A stretch of DNA of 64,000 bases from NCBI GenBank assembly GCA_039111635.1, contig JBCAQO010000004.1:2108001-2172000 (forward strand), written 5' to 3'. Under the pieces are notes generated by a model. It was not told the origin of the DNA. It searched no databases and worked only from the letters and a program-made list of their open reading frames with translations. Positions 44,331-55,861 of this stretch are shown here, piece after piece. How positions within the stretch are numbered: the first letter of the stretch is position 1; every line of letters starts with the position of its first letter. Both the position numbers and the translations under genes were made by a program. The stretch is from Heterobasidion occidentale. Taxonomy: Eukaryota > Basidiomycota > Agaricomycetes > Russulales > Bondarzewiaceae.

Positions 44331-47300
44331 TCAGATCAGCTGGGGCCGCGCCACCAACGACTCCACCGTCCCCTTCATCCCTTCCCACCACGTGTGCTTC
44401 CCCCTCCGGTTCTTCATGTCCGCGTGCGCCACCATCTCCTGCACCGGCACCCACTGCACGCTCGAGCCCTGGATCGTGATCACCGCCGCAGACTCCCCGC
44501 TCGCGACCCTCGACTTCGCCGGCTGCCTCCGCAGCAGCTCGTGCTGCCTCTCGATGAACGCCATGCACTTCAGCGACAGCCGCACCGCCCGCGCCCGGTC
44601 CATCGGCGACGGGATCCCGCCCTGCAGCGTGTGCCCCAGCGACGCCTGCCGCGCGTCGAACAGCGCCCCGCCTTCCTCTTTGAAGATCTTCGTGATCACG
44701 TCCGTCGTGTAGATCGACGACGACGTCTCGTTCCTGACATGGGCGCCAGCATCGGTGAGACAAGACGCGGAGAGAGGCGACTGATCGATCGGCTCACCGC
44801 AGGACGACCCGCCCCTCGCTCTTGCCCTTGATGTCCAGGCTGTACCGCGTCTTCAAGAACTTGACGTCGTCGCGCAACGTGTCGAGCGTGATCCCCTGCT
44901 CAGGCGTGTAGACGATGCTGGCGCCCACCTCGTCGTGAGCGAAGGTCTCCCCACGGCGCAGCCAAATAAATAGACACGAACCGCCAGCGCACCCAGGGTC
45001 GCGATATACCCGCACTTCCCGCCCTGCGTCTCCACGACGAACACCCTATTCCGACTCGCCGACGCGCTCTGCTTGATCGCGTCGCACGCGTCCACGAGCG
45101 CGTTCAGGCTCGTGTCGCTCCCGAGGCTGAACTCCGTCATCGGCACGTTGTTCGAGATCGTCGCGGGCAGGTGCACCATCGGGATGTGGAACGCGGGGTA
45201 GTGCCTGCGCCCGTTCTCCAGGATCAGCAGCGCGCTAACGCCTCGAACCCGCCGATCATGAACAGCGCGTGCAGGTCGTGCTGCTGGAACTTGGCCGCCA
45301 CCGCCCCGAGGTCGACGTCCGGCAGCGTCCGGTTCGTCCCCAGCTCCGACCCGCCGCGCGCCATCCAGCTGTCGACCCCGAGCCAGGACAGCTCGTGCAG
45401 GTTGTCGTCGAGCAGCCCGCGGAAGCCGTTGTTGATCGCGATGGGCGTGTGGCCCTGGCGCAGACAGTATCGTGCGGCTGTGCGCGTCGCTGCGTTCATG
45501 CCACCGGCGGGAGCTCCCATGCTACAGGACGTGTTTGTCGATGTAGAAATGTGATGTGATTGAATACTCACTGCATGATCGCGACGCGCATCCTCTGAGA
45601 GAAGCATTCAACCGGTCAGTAAACGGCATCAGCTGCAAGACCAAATTTTTGGGCAGAAAATGTTCTGGCCCAAATGAAGTAGAATATGTCCAACGCTGGC
45701 CCAACCCAGATAGATTCTGTCCTCTCGGGCCGGCGCGCGGCTTCCAGTGAGAATAAAGGCATACCTGCTCGGCGGGCAACTGGTTGGTATCCAACACAGA
45801 CGTCGTATGAAAGCCTTCCAGGCTCTCGCGGAACTCGGGATCGCGGAGCGACATGGCCTTCTCGAAATCTTTTTCCGTGATCGCCTGAGTCACGGCGCGC
45901 GTCTGTACACAAAGGGCGGACGTTTGGGCATAAGTAGCCAAATACGGAGCGAAACGAGGGAGAGAGGGCACCATCGCGACCGCTTCCATCAGGGGGACTC
46001 GATGGATCTTGTTCTCGCGCACGCCGATCATGTATGAGGGCGTTTGCGGCGTGGCCTCGAGGAGGGCGTCGACCGCGTCCAGGCCTTGGAGCGTGGGCTG
46101 GGCGTCGGGGAGAGACGCTACTGAGCGATGTTGCATCACACGGCGCGCGAAAGTCATACCATTATGCGATCAAAGGCGCACGGGCGGCCGCCCCTCTGGG
46201 TGTGCCCGAGCGTCGTGACGCGCGTGTCCAGGCCGAGGCGGTCGGCGAGCACGTTCTTGACGTACTCGGCGTGGATGGGCTTGAGCTGGGCGTCCTGCGC
46301 GCCCTCGGCGACGATCACGATCGTCTTGCGCTTGCCCACCTCGCGGTGCTGCGATCGGGCCGGCAGATGGGGTCATGTCAGGGCCTTCGGAGGAGAGAGA
46401 GGGAATGAGCACTGACGCGGTGGATCGCTGCGCACATCTCGTCCTCCCACGGGTCGGCCTTGGGCGGGCGCTCGGGGATGAAGATGAAGTCGGCGCCGGA
46501 GCTAGAGCGGGATTAAATTAAGAACGAGGCGAGATGCGGCGCGACGAGAGCGAGCGCGAGCGACGGCGTACCTGACGCCCGCGAGCAGAGCGAGCCACCC
46601 GCAGTGCGGCCCATGACCTCGAGCACGAAGGCGCGCGAGTGGGAGATGGCGGTCGAGTTGATGTTGTCATGGCCTCGCAGATGCGGTGGAGCGCGGTGGG
46701 CGCCGATGGTCATGTCCGTCAGCGACATGTCGTTGTCGATGGACCCGACCAGGCCGACGATCTTGAGATGCCCGTGTCGCTGGACCTGCTCGTCCGTGAT
46801 GCGTCCTGTGGGCGGCGGCGAAGACGGGGGATGGGTGAGCGAAAAAGGGCTCCTCTGGGGAGGAGGCAACGGGGCGGACCGTCTGCACGCAGTTTTTCGA
46901 CGAGCGTGGGCCACTCTGATCTGAAGACGTCTGCGCCGGTGAGGGATCCGTCTCCGCCGCATACAACGAGGGCGTCGATCCCCTCGATGATCAAATTGTG
47001 CGCGGCGGTCAGACGCCCCTCGGGGGTCCTGAAAGCTGCCGACCGCGCAGTACCGATTAAAGTGCCGCCCTTGACCGAGTTAGCAGGTCAATCAAACATC
47101 TGGACAGCACCAAACTGCCCGCTCACCTCCGCAAACCAGCCTCGCACGTCGTCCCACCCGACGCGGACGATGTATCGACCCTTGAGCGAGCGTCCGCCGG
47201 GATGATCGCCCGTGCCATCGCGCAAGAGCTCGCCGTCGCCAAAGCGGAGGTTCTGGATGAAATCGGGATCGTGGACCTCGACGGACTGCGTCGGGGTCAA

Positions 47301-47531
47301 GTCAGGGGAGCTCGGGGCCTCCGCCTCCGAATTTCCTCGAACGAGGCCTTCGTATCCTTCGCGGACGATCCACGTCTCGCACCCCCTTGCGAAAGGCGGG
47401 CGGCATCAGCGCGAAGTGCAGGACGGAGTGGGAGATAGGACGGACTTGAGGATGCCCGCTTTGACCACGGCCCGGACGACAGCGTTCATGCCGGCGCTGT
47501 CGCCGCCGGAGGTGAGGACGGCGAGCTTCAT
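44331..47531 (-). CDS. PFK1: 6-phosphofructokinase (fungal two-domain type)
   Basis: ATP-dependent phosphorylation of fructose 6-phosphate in glycolysis, cytosolic. The start [20 protein letters not shown] is the canonical N-terminus of the catalytic half. It continues [74 protein letters not shown] and [13 protein letters not shown]. The regulatory half begins [19 protein letters not shown] and includes [10 protein letters not shown], the glycine-rich [37 protein letters not shown] and [16 protein letters not shown]. The end, [19 protein letters not shown], precedes the stop at 44331. Frame breaks near 46699, 46667 and 46605 fall in highly conserved motifs and look like base losses. It shares a 248-nt divergent promoter with WSS1. 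Confidence 0.93.
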
Positions 47532-47779
47532 TCTGTGTTTTTGTGATCGTCCTTTGGCGTTGTGGAGATGTGGTGGTGGTCAGGAGAAAGGGGAGTCGTC
47601 GCCGAGATAGGACAGGGATGTGAGCTAAGGGCCTGGGGCGCTGGTCAGGACTCTTCGGGAGCGACTCGGCCAGGACGCGGCGAGGAGAATTGACGCGTCG
47701 GGCGGAAAACGTGACGTCTGGGACAACGTCTATGGCTCAGCCTCCGCCCAGTCCTCTCGGCATCTCTCTCCCTCGCAAC
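47532..47779. promoter_or_regulatory. divergent promoter between PFK1 and WSS1
   Basis: Only 248 nt separate the two start codons. No TATA element stands out, so the two genes may share regulatory sequence. An in-frame upstream methionine for WSS1 exists at about 47732. Confidence 0.5.
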
Positions 47780-49774
47780 ATGGTTCACCACAGAATAAAC
47801 ACCAATGAACCAAACCCCAACCCCCACGTCAACTTCATCACCGCGCTCCCCATGCCCCAGCCGGAAGACCAAGAGCGCGCGCGCCAGCTCTTGCGCGCCC
47901 TGGCGGCACAGGTCAAGCCCGTCATGAAGACCCATGGATTCGTCGTGAACAGCCTCGAAGAGGTGGGTGTTCTCCCCCTAGAGCGTGGCGCGCCATACGA
48001 GCGTCAATCAGTACGAGCACAACAGCGTGTTTGCGGGAAGGAACTGGGAATCCGGGGAGGTCGTCGGTACGTCCGTTCATTGCCAACCGCGCTCATGCCG
48101 GCACAGACGATCTGCACACGGACAGAATTAGTCCTCCGTCGCCCAGATAGCACTTTCCAGCCGACACCGTGGCTGATGAGCACCTTGTGCCACGAGGTAC
48201 GCTACTACACACCGCTTCATCTCAGACTTTAGCCGACGCTCGAACCCAGCTAGCCCATATCAAAGTGATTTTCAACCTCTCAACGTGCATGCTTCCATAG
48301 CTAATACAAAGTCCACCAAGCACATGAACCACGGCCCCGCCTTCCAGGCGCTCTGGTCTCGATTAAGAACGGAGGTCAGAGCGCTGCAACAAAAAGGGTA
48401 TTACGGAGACGGTAGTTCAGAAACCATCGGCCACACCCTGACCGTGTCGTTCTTAATCATTGCGTGCGCCACAGGATACTGGTCCTCCGGGACCAGACTC
48501 GCAGACGCGGCGCGGGTGCAAGGGGACGGCCTCGAAGCGGGCGATCTCCCAGAATACATGGTATCTAAGCCCCTCGCCCTTCCCGGCGGTCTCGCCCTAT
48601 TTCTGAGCGTTTTGCAAATTTGGCGCGAATAGTGCGGTGGAGCGCAGAGCCGTGCGCGCCCTACCTCGCGCCGGCGCCGTCGGCATGCAGCCGCGCCCGG
48701 ACCCTCGACCCACACGGGGGCACAGACGGCCAGGAAGCGCAAGGCAGGGACGCGCGTCACCGCCGCGGGCGCCTTCGCGGGTGGCGGACGCGCGCTGAAT
48801 GCGGATATCGAAAACGAGGAGGACAAAAAGGCAGGTGCAGGATTCAGGAAGCAGGCGACGAGGTCCGTGCTGGGGTTCGGCACGCGCAGATTGTTTCTGA
48901 AACGCTGACGGGCCGACAGCAAGCGTGCACGAGCCGAACGCGCGCTCGCAGCGGAGCGACGGATGCAGGCTCTGAAAGGACACGGCAAGTCGGTCACGAC
49001 CATTCCGAGGGTGTCTCACCTCATAGCCATCCTCCAATCAGAATCTCCTCCCCCCGAACTGAAAGGAGACCCTGAGGGATCAGACAGCGAATCAGACGAC
49101 ACCGATGAGTTACGTGAAACAGACCAGGACCGTCGCCGTACCATGCTAGACTCGATGGAAAGTTCCGATCTCGATGGGCTCAAATCAGGGACTCTGAAAG
49201 ACTATTGGCGCGACTTCATACTTCCCAAATCGACCAAGCCACGCACGGGTCCTCCTCCAGCCGAAGCCCAAGCCGAAGCCAACCCGAAAAGCAAGCCAAC
49301 AGCGACGGCTGGCCCGTCCTCTCGCCCCGACCCGGACACGCGACAAAGCACGCCAGGCGAATCATCCGCCGCGCGAGCGAGGCCGGGCGCCGCTGCTGCC
49401 AAAAAGAGACGGGGGATCGGGAGCATTGTGCTAGACGAGGTAGAATACAGGAAGAAAGAATCGCTGGGCCTCGCGACCACGGGGAACACAAGGACGCTCG
49501 GCAGTGTGCCACACAGCCCTCCCTCGCGCAGCGGTGTGGATACCGGCCGCGCGGAATCAAATTCGGGTGCAGTCAATGGCAGTCGCGAGCATAGCGCCGA
49601 GTCCAGTCGTGCATGGTCTTGCCTTGTGTGTACACTGTGGGTACAATATCGCGGCGCCACCCTTGAATCTTACTCTGATCCAATTTCGCCAGTGACAATG
49701 AGCCCGAACACCTCGCATGCTCTGCTTGTGGGACACCTAAAGGGGGACATCACTGGGAAGGCGATTACGCATGA
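47780..49774 (+). CDS. WSS1: WLM-domain metalloprotease Wss1 (DNA-protein crosslink repair)
   Basis: DNA-dependent, SUMO-linked protease that clears DNA-protein crosslinks (functional relative of SPRTN). It starts MVHHRINTNEPNPNPHVNFI. Next come YEHNSVFAGRNWESGEVV and the zinc site, assembled across two introns: ...LMSTLCHE / LAHIK / HMNHGPAFQALW, giving HELAHIKHMNH. The LAHIK piece is a 15-nt exon at 48250..48264. Basic and Ser/Asp-rich regions follow. A last intron (about 49640..49694) joins WSCLVCTL to DNEPEHLACSACGTPKGG, a complete RanBP2-type zinc finger (WxCxxC...CxxC), and the protein ends EGDYA. Without that intron the second cysteine pair is lost, so I place the stop at 49772..49774. 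Confidence 0.9.
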
Positions 49775-50124
49775 GAGTACGCAGGCTGGCAGTGAGAAGT
49801 GGGTGTAGCTATTGTAATTTTATCACACATTAGATCGACGTGTGTCGGTTTCATCGGCCACGCATGAATAGAAGACACAAGTGATATCATTCAGAATCAG
49901 ATTCACCATACATGGTATTACAACAACACCTAGCTCGACTTCTCTATATCTAGGCTAGCGCCTCGGTGGCACTGCATAGATCACGACAATATTCAGTTGT
50001 ACAACGGGTCCGAGGAAGCGACCCAGAGCCCAGGATAACTACCCCAGACGATCTTCAAAACTTCCAGCACCTGGTGATCCGTCCAATGAGCATGAAGCGC
50101 GAGCATCAAATGGACGAGGATCGC
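49775..50124. other. convergent intergenic region
   Basis: 3' flanks of WSS1 (+) and the DM9 protein (-). Nothing else is seen. Confidence 0.5.
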
Positions 50125-50903
50125 TCACAGGACATCATAGTTCTCCTCGATGAGATGCTCCCCGCCGCCAAACGCGACGTGGCAGCCACCCTAGACGCAG
50201 AAATGACGGGTGTCGTCAGCTCGAGCCACTCCGCGATCAAACGCATGCGGCTCACCAGATGGGCCCCGGCCTTGCCTGGCACCTGCACGCCCTCGACGGT
50301 CCCGACGGCGTGATAGAGCTTCGCGCCGTTCTCCTCGTACCCGCCCTCGACGGGCCGCCTGCCCTGCGGGAGCTGCCCGTGCGACGCACGCACCCACTCC
50401 ATCGTCTCGGGCATGAACGGGAGCAGGTCGTACCGCCCGCGGTGCTCGTGCTCGCCCCCGCCGTACGGGACGCGGCACGGGGGCTGCAGGCGCGCGGCGA
50501 TCTTGCACGGGTGCACGGAGGTCTGGAAGATAGCAGAGCCGAGGAACACGGGGGACGTGCCGTCCGCGTCGAAGAACGGCGGGTAGCGCGTGAGCTGCAC
50601 GTCGGGGAACGCGGCGTCTGCGGTGAGGGGAATGCGGTAGCCGGACGACGGGAAGGTCGAGGACTGGGGCTGGGGTTGGGGGTGGGGCATGTACGGAGGG
50701 GGATGGTCCCCCTTGCCGTCGAGGACGTGGGTGGGGTTGGGCATGGAGATGTGGCCGGAGCCGTGAGTCTGCTCATCAGCCCCGTCCAGGTGCATCTTAT
50801 CTTTTTTGCTCTTCTTTTCCTTCTTCCACTTCTTCGAGTCACCGTCCGACGAAGACGAGGACGAGGAGGACGAGCAAGAGCTGCGACGGCGGTGAGAGCC
50901 CAT
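50125..50903 (-). CDS. DM9-repeat (DUF3421) protein
   Basis: Starts MGSHRRRSSCSSSSSSSSS. A Ser- and Lys-rich region follows (KKWKKEKKSKKDK), then a Pro/His-rich linker. The C-terminal half carries the DM9/DUF3421 signature WVRASHGQLPQGRRPVEGGYEENGAKLYHAVG and VQVPGKAGAHL, the former at about 50300..50390. A 66-nt intron after GAHL (GTGAGC...TCTAG) joins to GGCHVAFGGGEHLIEENYDV and a stop at 50125, the expected DM9 ending; reading through instead gives an unrelated tail. DM9 proteins include glycan-binding lectins in animals, but the role in fungi is unknown. The basic Ser-rich head is not part of the family domain. Confidence 0.85.
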
Positions 50904-51201
50904 GATGGCGATGAGAGAGATGGAACAAACCTGATACTGTGGCTTGCTAGGACGGCTGTCCTCGGGTTAGGCACCGCGCGCTCCGAATTTGGCAGGTCTT
51001 CAAGAACAGACACGAAATGAAACTCCGGTACAACAGGGACAATAGCATTTCATAAAAAAATTCAGCACGAATCACCCGACATATAACCACGACCTGTTCC
51101 ATTCACGCTACTTAAGAGCATTCACACACAAGTGCTGCACATCAAAGCAGTGCCACCATCATCGTGTCCTCCCCACGTTCCCGAACACTGCCTAACCCGT
51201 T
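50904..51201. other. intergenic
   Basis: Upstream of the DM9 gene and downstream of RIM20, both on the minus strand. No gene is seen. Confidence 0.4.
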
Positions 51202-54200
51202 TCAGCTCATCTTCTCCGCATGCCTCGTCTTCCGCTCCTTCGCGGGGGGAGGAGGCAACTCGAACGTCTGCCATGCATCCGAATTCGGTGGAGGCAGGTC
51301 CAAGGCTAGCTGCCGCGCCTTGGGAATACCGCGGGCGCCTGAACGTGTCAGTGGCGAAGTAGGGGACACGGGTGGCGATGGCAACACAGGCGCTGATGCC
51401 GGCACTTTCTCCTCGGGCTGTATTGAAAGAGACTCCATCGGGCGTGAGATCGAGCTGCAGAGGATGACAGCGGTGTCGTTAGCACGTGCGTGGACCCATA
51501 GACAGAATTGTACGTACTGCATCTCGTCTCGCCGCATGTCGACCCAATCTTTACAGTTTTCTTTAAATTTCATCAAGATGTCCCCGAAGTCGTTGTAGAA
51601 CTGAGTCACAGCGCGCGCGATGAGCCGACATGCGTGTAACAGGGGACAAGAAGGCGTACCTTGAGGCCCTCATCCAGATGTCGGGTAATTTCTTTGTATT
51701 TGTGATACGCGAGATCCAACGACTGCAGGGCGTGCTCTCGCTCCCTGACAGACGGATCATCTCGCCGGGACAGCAAAAATGACTCGTTCCGAGTCTGAAC
51801 AAAGAGCATCAGCCGGGCACGTTCGTCTCGGCCAAGCCCCGAGAGACCGAGGCCAGATCACGCTCGCTGGGCTCACCTTGACCGACTCGAGAACTTCTTC
51901 CTGCTTCACGGCACCGGCCTCGATGTCATTACGGAATTTATCAAACTTGGAAAGCTCTTCGTCCAAGACGTCCTCGAACATGGAAGGCTGCACCTCGACC
52001 CACCGCTCCACGGCTGCAGCCGCCTTGAGGACGCGTGGCTGTATGTCATCGGCGTCGGCGAGCCGCACGGCGCGTGTTACAAGCTGACTGCGGGCACGAC
52101 ACAGATTGTCCAGCTGTTCTAACAAAGCGCGAAGTCCACGGGCATGTGTCCGAGCTGACGTATTCCCAGCTCGATTCGATGTCGCAACGTTCACTGTGGA
52201 GGACGGGACAGACGCCTCCAAAGTCGCCTAACGGAAAAAGACCAAGTTCGCACATGTGGGCGCTATACAAACGGTCCATGCTACTGACCTCGTCCCATGT
52301 CAATTCCGTGATGGGTCGCTCCCATTCGTTCCAACGTTGTCGAATGACAGCATCGCTGTCAGCAGCCTGTTCCAATATATTCCGATACCTCTGCTCTTTC
52401 TCTATGAGGTCCGCGTTGGCTTCATGAGACGGTAAACGGGGCGTTGGAGTTTCATTTCGGAAACTTTCGTCCTCAGCCGCTTCTTGATCCAAGATATCCA
52501 TTGCCTTGAATTGCAATACAATAAATTGATTAGACCGGATCTGGAAAATCGGCGGAAGCGGAGAACTAACTTCGTTTAAGATGTTCATATCCCTCTGCGC
52601 GAGCATTTGCACATCGTCTATAGATTTTTCGATGCGTTGCGGGCCATTCTCTAGCCGCACCTCTTCCGCCTTCTGGAGCAGGCTGGGAGGCAGTCCGATC
52701 GGCTTCTCGAGTGCATCCAACGCAGTTGGCAGGTTGAGAGAACGTAGTGTACTGTCAGGGGTACATGTAAGCGGAAATGAAACAATGCATCCAACTGAAT
52801 GAAGATAGGGTTCGTACGCATGGGCTTGATCATCGAGTTCCTGTGCACGATTGACTATGTCATCTTTCATGTAATTTTGCCTTCTGTCGTTGTAGATGTC
52901 TATTCGACAAGCGTGAGCCAAGGTGACTAAGGCCGAACGGCATTCTGACCTATGGCAGTTTCAGCGCCCCAACCCAACAATTCACCAAATATCATCGGGG
53001 CGCTGCCAATCGCGCTCTTTGGATCTTGTAACTGTGGGAGTACGTTACTCTGCACCACAGAAGTTCGCAAAATCGCGGACAGCGCGGGTCCAGCTGGCAC
53101 ATCCTTGTGGTAGATCAAATCATTGTCTCGATTAGCACGAATCAGACTCTTTTCCAGAATATCCAAGAGTGACTGGATGATGTCCGTCAGCCACGACAAT
53201 TGGAAACAAATATGATTGCAAAGCCTCACTTTGATGTCCTGCAGAACGGTCGGTGTCACCCCGCCTCGGCGTGCGACGTCATAACCCCGTTTTGCTGTAA
53301 CTTGCGCGACACTCAGACGGGCGATCTCTTCTCCGTACCTGTTGGGCAACTAGTAAAGCAGTCGTTATCATCGGTGGAAGCTGGGCGCGCCCACCGATTC
53401 GCCTCGAGATCGTCTACGCTCTTGCGATATTGCGCAGCGGCCTCAAAATGCATCTGCTTCGTTTCTAAATGTGGCAACCAGTCCTGCGGCACGTGCCATT
53501 CAGCGCGCTGAAAGAAAAGTAAAAAAGAACGAAGCGGACTGAAGGAAAGATATGCCTAATTGATAGCGAGGCGTCGCGGACGGCGGAAATAGAGGACCCA
53601 TAATAGGCGGAGACCTAACATTCGAAACACCTAGGTCAGAAATCTAGGATCTGGAGCATCAAAGAATATGACGGCACGGACTTGTGCTGCCAAACGCGCG
53701 ATGATTCCGTTCGAGCGGTTGTCTAAGGACATGCACATGTGAGGTTGGGGACTGAAACGGTCACGATGACGCACCTACATACCTAGCACGGCGCGCTGCC
53801 ATGCGCACTCCTGAGCTTGGGCCAGCATGAGCCACTCCAGCGACTTTATGAAGGGTTCTGACAGGTCTTCTAAGAGTTCCCCTTCCTCTCCGGGGGTCGG
53901 CGGTAGCTTCACTAGGGCAGATGCCGCAAGGTACGAGAGGACGCCGGCGGCGCTCTTCCAGACGGTTGACAGGCAGAACGAGGGTCAGCACGCAGAATGA
54001 AACGAAGCGCAGGTAGCATGTCTTGCCTGAAAGTATGCGCTTGCCCGTTTGACTCCTTCCGGATTTGAACGGTCCTCGGCGGTGGCCACTTGGGAGTAGA
54101 GGGCGGCTAAATTGAACAAGATCGCGCAACGTTCGTAATTGAGGTTATTCAGGGTAACCGGAAGGGCAGACGGGGCAAAGACGGGGGCGTAGGGTATCTC

Positions 54201-54552
54201 GAGACCAATCTGGCTGGAGCGGTCGAGAAACGTACAGAGGAAGGAAGGGCGGAAGAACTCACGTCTGCAGGAAGCTTGGTAAGAACGAAAACAAGCTGAG
54301 CATGGTAACTGGGTAGATCGTTAGGGTTGTCATGCAGACAAAAGTGTTTGCGTACGTTATGAAAGATCTCGTCCGGTCTATGTGCACCACGGAGCTGATC
54401 GCCTCTTTGCGCAGCAATTCCCACTGAGAGATGTCGTATCTGAACGCATCGGGATGAGTACCGGGGTGCCGCGCCTGGATGTGGTTGTAGACTGCCTGCT
54501 TGAGGGGAACGGAGTACGTTTTCTTGAACGGGATGGAGAGTTGATTGGGCAT
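51202..54552 (-). CDS. RIM20: pH-response scaffold Rim20/PalA (BRO1-V domain protein)
   Basis: Links ESCRT-III on endosomes to processing of the Rim101/PacC transcription factor in ambient-pH signalling. The BRO1 domain starts [20 protein letters not shown] and [20 protein letters not shown]. Later BRO1 segments occur near 53760..54130, and [20 protein letters not shown] is near 53290. The V domain includes [31 protein letters not shown] and [15 protein letters not shown]. Near the C-terminus are [20 protein letters not shown], a Pro-rich stretch and [20 protein letters not shown]. Length of about 830 residues fits Rim20. Roughly ten introns are present. Bro1/Bck-type relatives are less likely because the short C-terminal tail matches PalA. 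Confidence 0.87.
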
Positions 54553-55239
54553 GGGCGAAGGAAGCACGTCTCTGCGGTGGAGCGCTCGTCGTCTGAGCGT
54601 CTGTGCCTGTAGATAGATGAATTAAACGTCGGCGAGGACGTCGAAGCAGCAAACCAAGAGGCTGGGAGGAGGAGTCGGGCGAGACCAAAGAAACCCGCTT
54701 GCACACGCGTCGGGTCACGTGGGCCCGGGGTGTCTAGTGCGATCCATTCGCTGGACCTTCAGGCTCTCACTTGCGAGTTCCCATGAAGCCAACCGTGCCT
54801 CGGTCTCCTGATATCGATATCTGTACGTCCTAATAACTAACGACACATCTCAAACAGCGCCGTCCGCGACGACTTTGATTGTCGCCTTGAATCGTCCGCG
54901 ATCCTCTCGCACTGAGTTGCCCGCTCCTTGCAACCAGATGTTAACCTGATGGGCGCCGACTGGGCTGCTTCTGAGCCCATCGTGATCCTGGGCGGGGCCT
55001 TGAAAGACACTTCGTCAGCTCCGTGTCACGAGTGCCTTCTTTGCGCCATCCCTGTCCCGAACCACATCTGTCATCGGTCCCCCTTGCCAGGCTTCGATGC
55101 ATCTTCGCTCTCTACCAGAGCCCATTACGACACCTGCGACGCAAAGTCCCGAACCGATTGATCTCATCCTCGACTCATCCTATATAACATCCTTGTTATC
55201 CTTCTACCCTCTCAGTCCGCTTACCCTCCATACACCGCT
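54553..55239. promoter_or_regulatory. divergent promoter region with TATA at 55181
   Basis: Between RIM20 (-) and the proline-rich gene (+). TATATAA at 55181..55187 lies 59 nt before the plus-strand ATG. No element was seen for RIM20. Confidence 0.5.
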
Positions 55240-55861
55240 ATGAACCCTCACACCTCTGCCCCACCCCTCTCAAACCCATACCCACCTCATTCCAACCCAT
55301 CTCCTGTCTACGGTGGCCCCCACCAGCCCCCCTACCAGAACTCTGCTCCTCAGCAGACATGGGGAGCCCAGCCGCAGTACGGCTCCCTCCCCAGCACTTA
55401 CATGAACCCGCCCCCTCCCTATCACGCGCAGCAGCCGTTCGCCACCCAGCCTCCGGTTCCGCAGACCATGCTTAGGTCGTCGCTGACCAAGTTTGTCAGT
55501 ACCTTCTCGTCCTTCGTCTCTCCTGTCCATCGGCTTACGCTATGTCTATCTTTGCCCTTCAAGGTGAAGGCGAGTAGATGCGTGTGGCGTATCGATGTTG
55601 TGCTGAATCACCTAACTCCGATTGTCCTCATAGAATCAACGCGTTCGCGTCTGTCTTACCACGAACGTCTGGGCGGCGGGCGTCATCCTCAGCGCGCTCC
55701 AGTTTTGCCAGCAGGTCTGTCTTCTAATCGCTAGCGAGACTGTTTCTTTTTCTGAAAAGGTCTGTAGATTTTCGGCTTGGGTTATCTCGTGGAGTACATC
55801 GCGCCCGACACCAACATGCGCACCACTGGGGAGTTTCCGCCTTCTTCTCTGAGCCCCTAGC
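55240..55861 (+). CDS. small proline-rich protein with one membrane segment
   Basis: Not assigned to a family. The first exon (MNPHTSAPPLSNPYPPHSNP...) is Pro/Tyr/Gln-rich with repeated PP and PYQN-type motifs, and ends near TMLRSSLTKF. After an intron of about 140 nt (or two short ones), NQRVRVCLTTNVWAAGVILS reads into ALQFCQQ. A further short intron (about 55712..55767) joins IFGLGYLVEYIAPDTNMRTT and a stop at 55861. The hydrophobic VWAAGVILSALQF...IFGLGYLVEY region could span a membrane once. The N-terminal composition resembles PPxY-bearing adaptor proteins (it has PPPPYH), which would fit recruitment by a WW or Nedd4-type ligase. That is inference. Confidence 0.6.
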
